Source: Streptomyces phaeoluteigriseus
Lineage (GTDB): Bacteria; Actinomycetota; Actinomycetes; Streptomycetales; Streptomycetaceae
DNA length: 64,000 nt
Reading direction: 5' to 3'
NCBI RefSeq assembly: GCF_001896135.2
Contig: NZ_MPOH02000020.1
Coordinates: 1 to 64,000, forward strand
Numbering within the stretch: position 1 is the stretch's first letter; the number at the start of each line of letters is the position of its first letter. Both the position numbers and the translations under genes were made by a program. Shown here one piece after another: positions 63,001 to 64,000 of the stretch. The notes under the pieces were generated by a model. It did not search any database. It saw only the letters and a list, made by a program, of their open reading frames with translations, and was not told the DNA's origin.

Positions 63001-64000
63001 CGGCGGCGCCGCGAACCGGTCTGTTCCTCCGCAAGCTCCTCGGCGGCCTCGACCGGCGCCGTGGGCTCCTCCACGGGCTCCTCGACCTCGACCTCGACGT
63101 CGGCGGCCGCGGCCTCCGCGGCGGCGCGCTCCGGCGTCTGGAAGCGCGGCTCGGTGAACACGGGCGCCTGGAACACGGCGACCGCGGGACGGGCGGGACG
63201 ACGCGGGGTGTCCTCCTCCTCGCCGGCCGGACGCGGAGGCGCGGAGAATCCGACGGCGGCCCGGGTGACGCGCCGACGCCCACGGCGGGGGCCGGCCTCC
63301 TCCTCGGCCTGCGGAGCGGGCGCCTCGGGCGCCTTCTCCTCGACGACGGTGGGCTCGGCGGGAGCCTCGGCCTGCTCCGGCGCCCCGGCGGGCGCCGCGA
63401 CGGCACGGGCCGACCGTCGGCGCGTACGACGCGGGGCCTCCTCGACGGCGGGCGTCTCCGCGACGGGCGTCTCCGCGGCGACCTCGCTGACGTCGGCGGC
63501 CTCCGCGGCCGTCTCGGTGACCTCGGCGGCCTGCGGCGCACCGGTGGGCGCGGTCGCCCGGCGGGTGGCCCTGCGACGGGTCCGCCCGGCGGGCGCGGCC
63601 TCTGCCGGCTCTGCGGCCACGGGCGCATCTGCCGTCACGGGTGCCACTGCGACCTCGGGGGCCACGGGCGCAGTGGTCTCCGCGACGGTCTGCGTGGTCC
63701 CGTTCTGCTCCGGGGCGGCGGGTGCCGTCACGGTGCGCGTGGCCCGGCGGCGGGTGCGGCGCGGAGCGGGCTCCTCGGCGGGGGCCTGCTCCTCCGCGGC
63801 GACGGCCGCTGCCGGTTCGGCGGGCGCGGACACGGTCTCGGCCGCGGGCACCACGGTCTCGGCGGCCTCGGCCGTGGCGGAAGCACCGGCCGGAGCACCG
63901 GCGGGCGCGGAGGCCCGGCGGGTGGCCCGGCGCCGCGGACGCGCGGCGGGTGCGGCCTCCTCGGCCTCCGCGGCGGCCTCGACGACGGTGTCCTCCGTCG
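60087..64000 (-). CDS. rne: Ribonuclease E/G, 5' end outside the window
   Basis: More than 1300 residues; open to the window edge. Main endoribonuclease of RNA decay and rRNA processing. The catalytic core is central: S1-type SYVGNVYLGKVQNVLPSMEA, FIDIGKGRNAVLYAGEV, RNase E/G active segment VVDVNTGKFTGQGGNLEET, VIDFIDMVLEQNRDLV and the Zn-link CVHCNGRGVIVHLDQP. Long N- and C-terminal arms are Ala/Glu/Pro/Arg-rich with at least seven RRRATR-type repeats, and the end is a Lys/Ala/Thr histone-like tail (KKTAARKTAKKATAKKAATK). The central placing of the catalytic domain is typical of Streptomyces RNase E. Its stop is followed by a hairpin and the accessory region. Confidence 0.95.
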   Translation of the reverse strand, partial: TEDTVVEAAAEAEEAAPAARPRRRATRRASAPAGAPAGASATAEAAETVVPAAETVSAPAEPAAAVAAEEQAPAEEPAPRRTRRRATRTVTAPAAPEQNGTTQTVAETTAPVAPEVAVAPVTADAPVAAEPAEAAPAGRTRRRATRRATAPTGAPQAAEVTETAAEAADVSEVAAETPVAETPAVEEAPRRTRRRSARAVAAPAGAPEQAEAPAEPTVVEEKAPEAPAPQAEEEAGPRRGRRRVTRAAVGFSAPPRPAGEEEDTPRRPARPAVAVFQAPVFTEPRFQTPERAAAEAAAADVEVEVEEPVEEPTAPVEAAEELAEEQTGSRRRRRRRGAVQAEEPAEPTRTVEPSAEDEAEPEEAEEAADEAAEGDDDTDEGASRRRRRRGGRRRRRGDSADGDSGDADVEELAAEQAVQDAEDTAEQEDEDAEEGHADDEGGSTAGSRRRRRRRRRAGDGTPDAEPVDSDPERTVVKVREPRKASEPSDEVQSIKGSTRLEAKKQRRREGREQGRRRVPIITEAEFLARREAVERVMVVRQHGDRTQIGVLEDGVLVEHYVNKEQSTSYVGNVYLGKVQNVLPSMEAAFIDIGKGRNAVLYAGEVNFEALGMANGPRRIESALKSGQPVLAQVTKDPIGHKGARLTSQVSLPGRYLVYVPEGSMTGISRKLPDTERARLKSILKKIVPEDAGVIVRTAAEGASEDELRRDVERLQSQWEDIQKKAKSGNAPTLLYGEPDMTVRVVRDIFNEDFTKVVVSGDEAWSTIHGYVSHVAPDLADRLSRWTSEVDVFATYRIDEQLAKALDRKVWLPSGGSLVIDRTEAMVVVDVNTGKFTGQGGNLEETVTRNNLEAAEEIVRQLRLRDLGGIIVIDFIDMVLEQNRDLVLRRLLECLGRDRTKHQVAEVTSLGLVQMTRKRVGQGLLESFSETCVHCNGRGVIVHLDQPTAVGGGGKRKKRGRGGDVQEHDHEHETAAAETVVSAGEEAEAETAAELAAEVAEPVALEVAEFEPDEELYSSVAEAEAAAGRGRGRRRSSRRASAPAGAPRGGTPRREAASEQLAEVPTAQDVSAEAEAERPVQPAEAAVAHAEPVAVEDPVVEAPVTEAPVTEEAAAPKGRTRRRATRKVSAPAGSPAGAEAAVVTVAESAPAQAPAEQQEAQAEPVAEPVAEPVAESAAPARPRRRAVRKATAPTASEETAVVVVPSAAAETPAEAPADAAAEAPADAEAETGEVSEEGAPVKKTAARKTAKKATAKKAATKKTVAKKTAAKKTVAKKTTAKKAASKTTAAAQQSVSSVSATTED

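Overview
The window is a high-GC actinobacterial chromosome segment, almost certainly Streptomyces. The gene order comEC-comEA-degV-leuS ... rsfS-LCP-nadD ... proA-proB ... obg-rpmA-rplU ... rne is the housekeeping order of that genus. GTG starts are common, third codon positions are G/C, and the tRNA genes lack an encoded CCA. Nearly all genes in the first 35 kb run on the minus strand.

Layout. 1-4070: DNA-uptake genes comEC (cut by the window edge) and comEA, a DegV-like lipid-binding protein and a membrane-anchored coiled-coil protein. 4073-7113: leuS behind a leucine leader peptide and an intrinsic terminator, which together form an attenuator. 7365-10264 (+): a membrane protein translationally coupled to a NuoF-like/ferredoxin fusion. 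10385-11469: two identical tRNA-Ala(GGC) genes around a pair of tiny zinc-ribbon genes. 11588-15555: phosphatase, rsfS, LCP protein, nadD and a small membrane protein. 15726-18972: another small membrane protein, an M48 protease and two related membrane proteins. 19062-22527: proA, a conserved unknown and proB. 22716-32617: a wall-glycopolymer block (pyruvyl-transferase-like, GT2, TagB/F-like polymerase, CDP-ribitol synthase fusion, sulfotransferase-like, PhoD). 32790-34942: obg, rpmA, rplU.

About 25 kb of accessory DNA (about 35.14-60.09 kb) separates rplU from rne, genes that lie close together in related genomes I recall. Its left half is a minus-strand cassette of secreted proteins: FG-GAP, LamG and a 2306-residue RHS/YD-repeat protein. 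The RHS protein ends in a Hint autoprocessing domain and a short, probably papain-like toxin, followed by a candidate immunity gene. Its right half encodes a four-enzyme WbpA/B/E/D-type route to a UDP-2,3-diacetamido-glucuronic acid. With it are four glycosyltransferase domains in three proteins and an O-acyltransferase. This looks like a strain-specific wall or exopolysaccharide locus.

Five genes (comEC, comEA, the coiled-coil gene, the LamG gene and the Gfo/Idh gene) are interrupted by six apparent single-base deletions. All six have the same sign and most sit in short G/C runs. Base-calling error is therefore more likely than gene decay, and I annotate these genes across the breaks. Short tandem repeats are unusually frequent, both between and inside genes.
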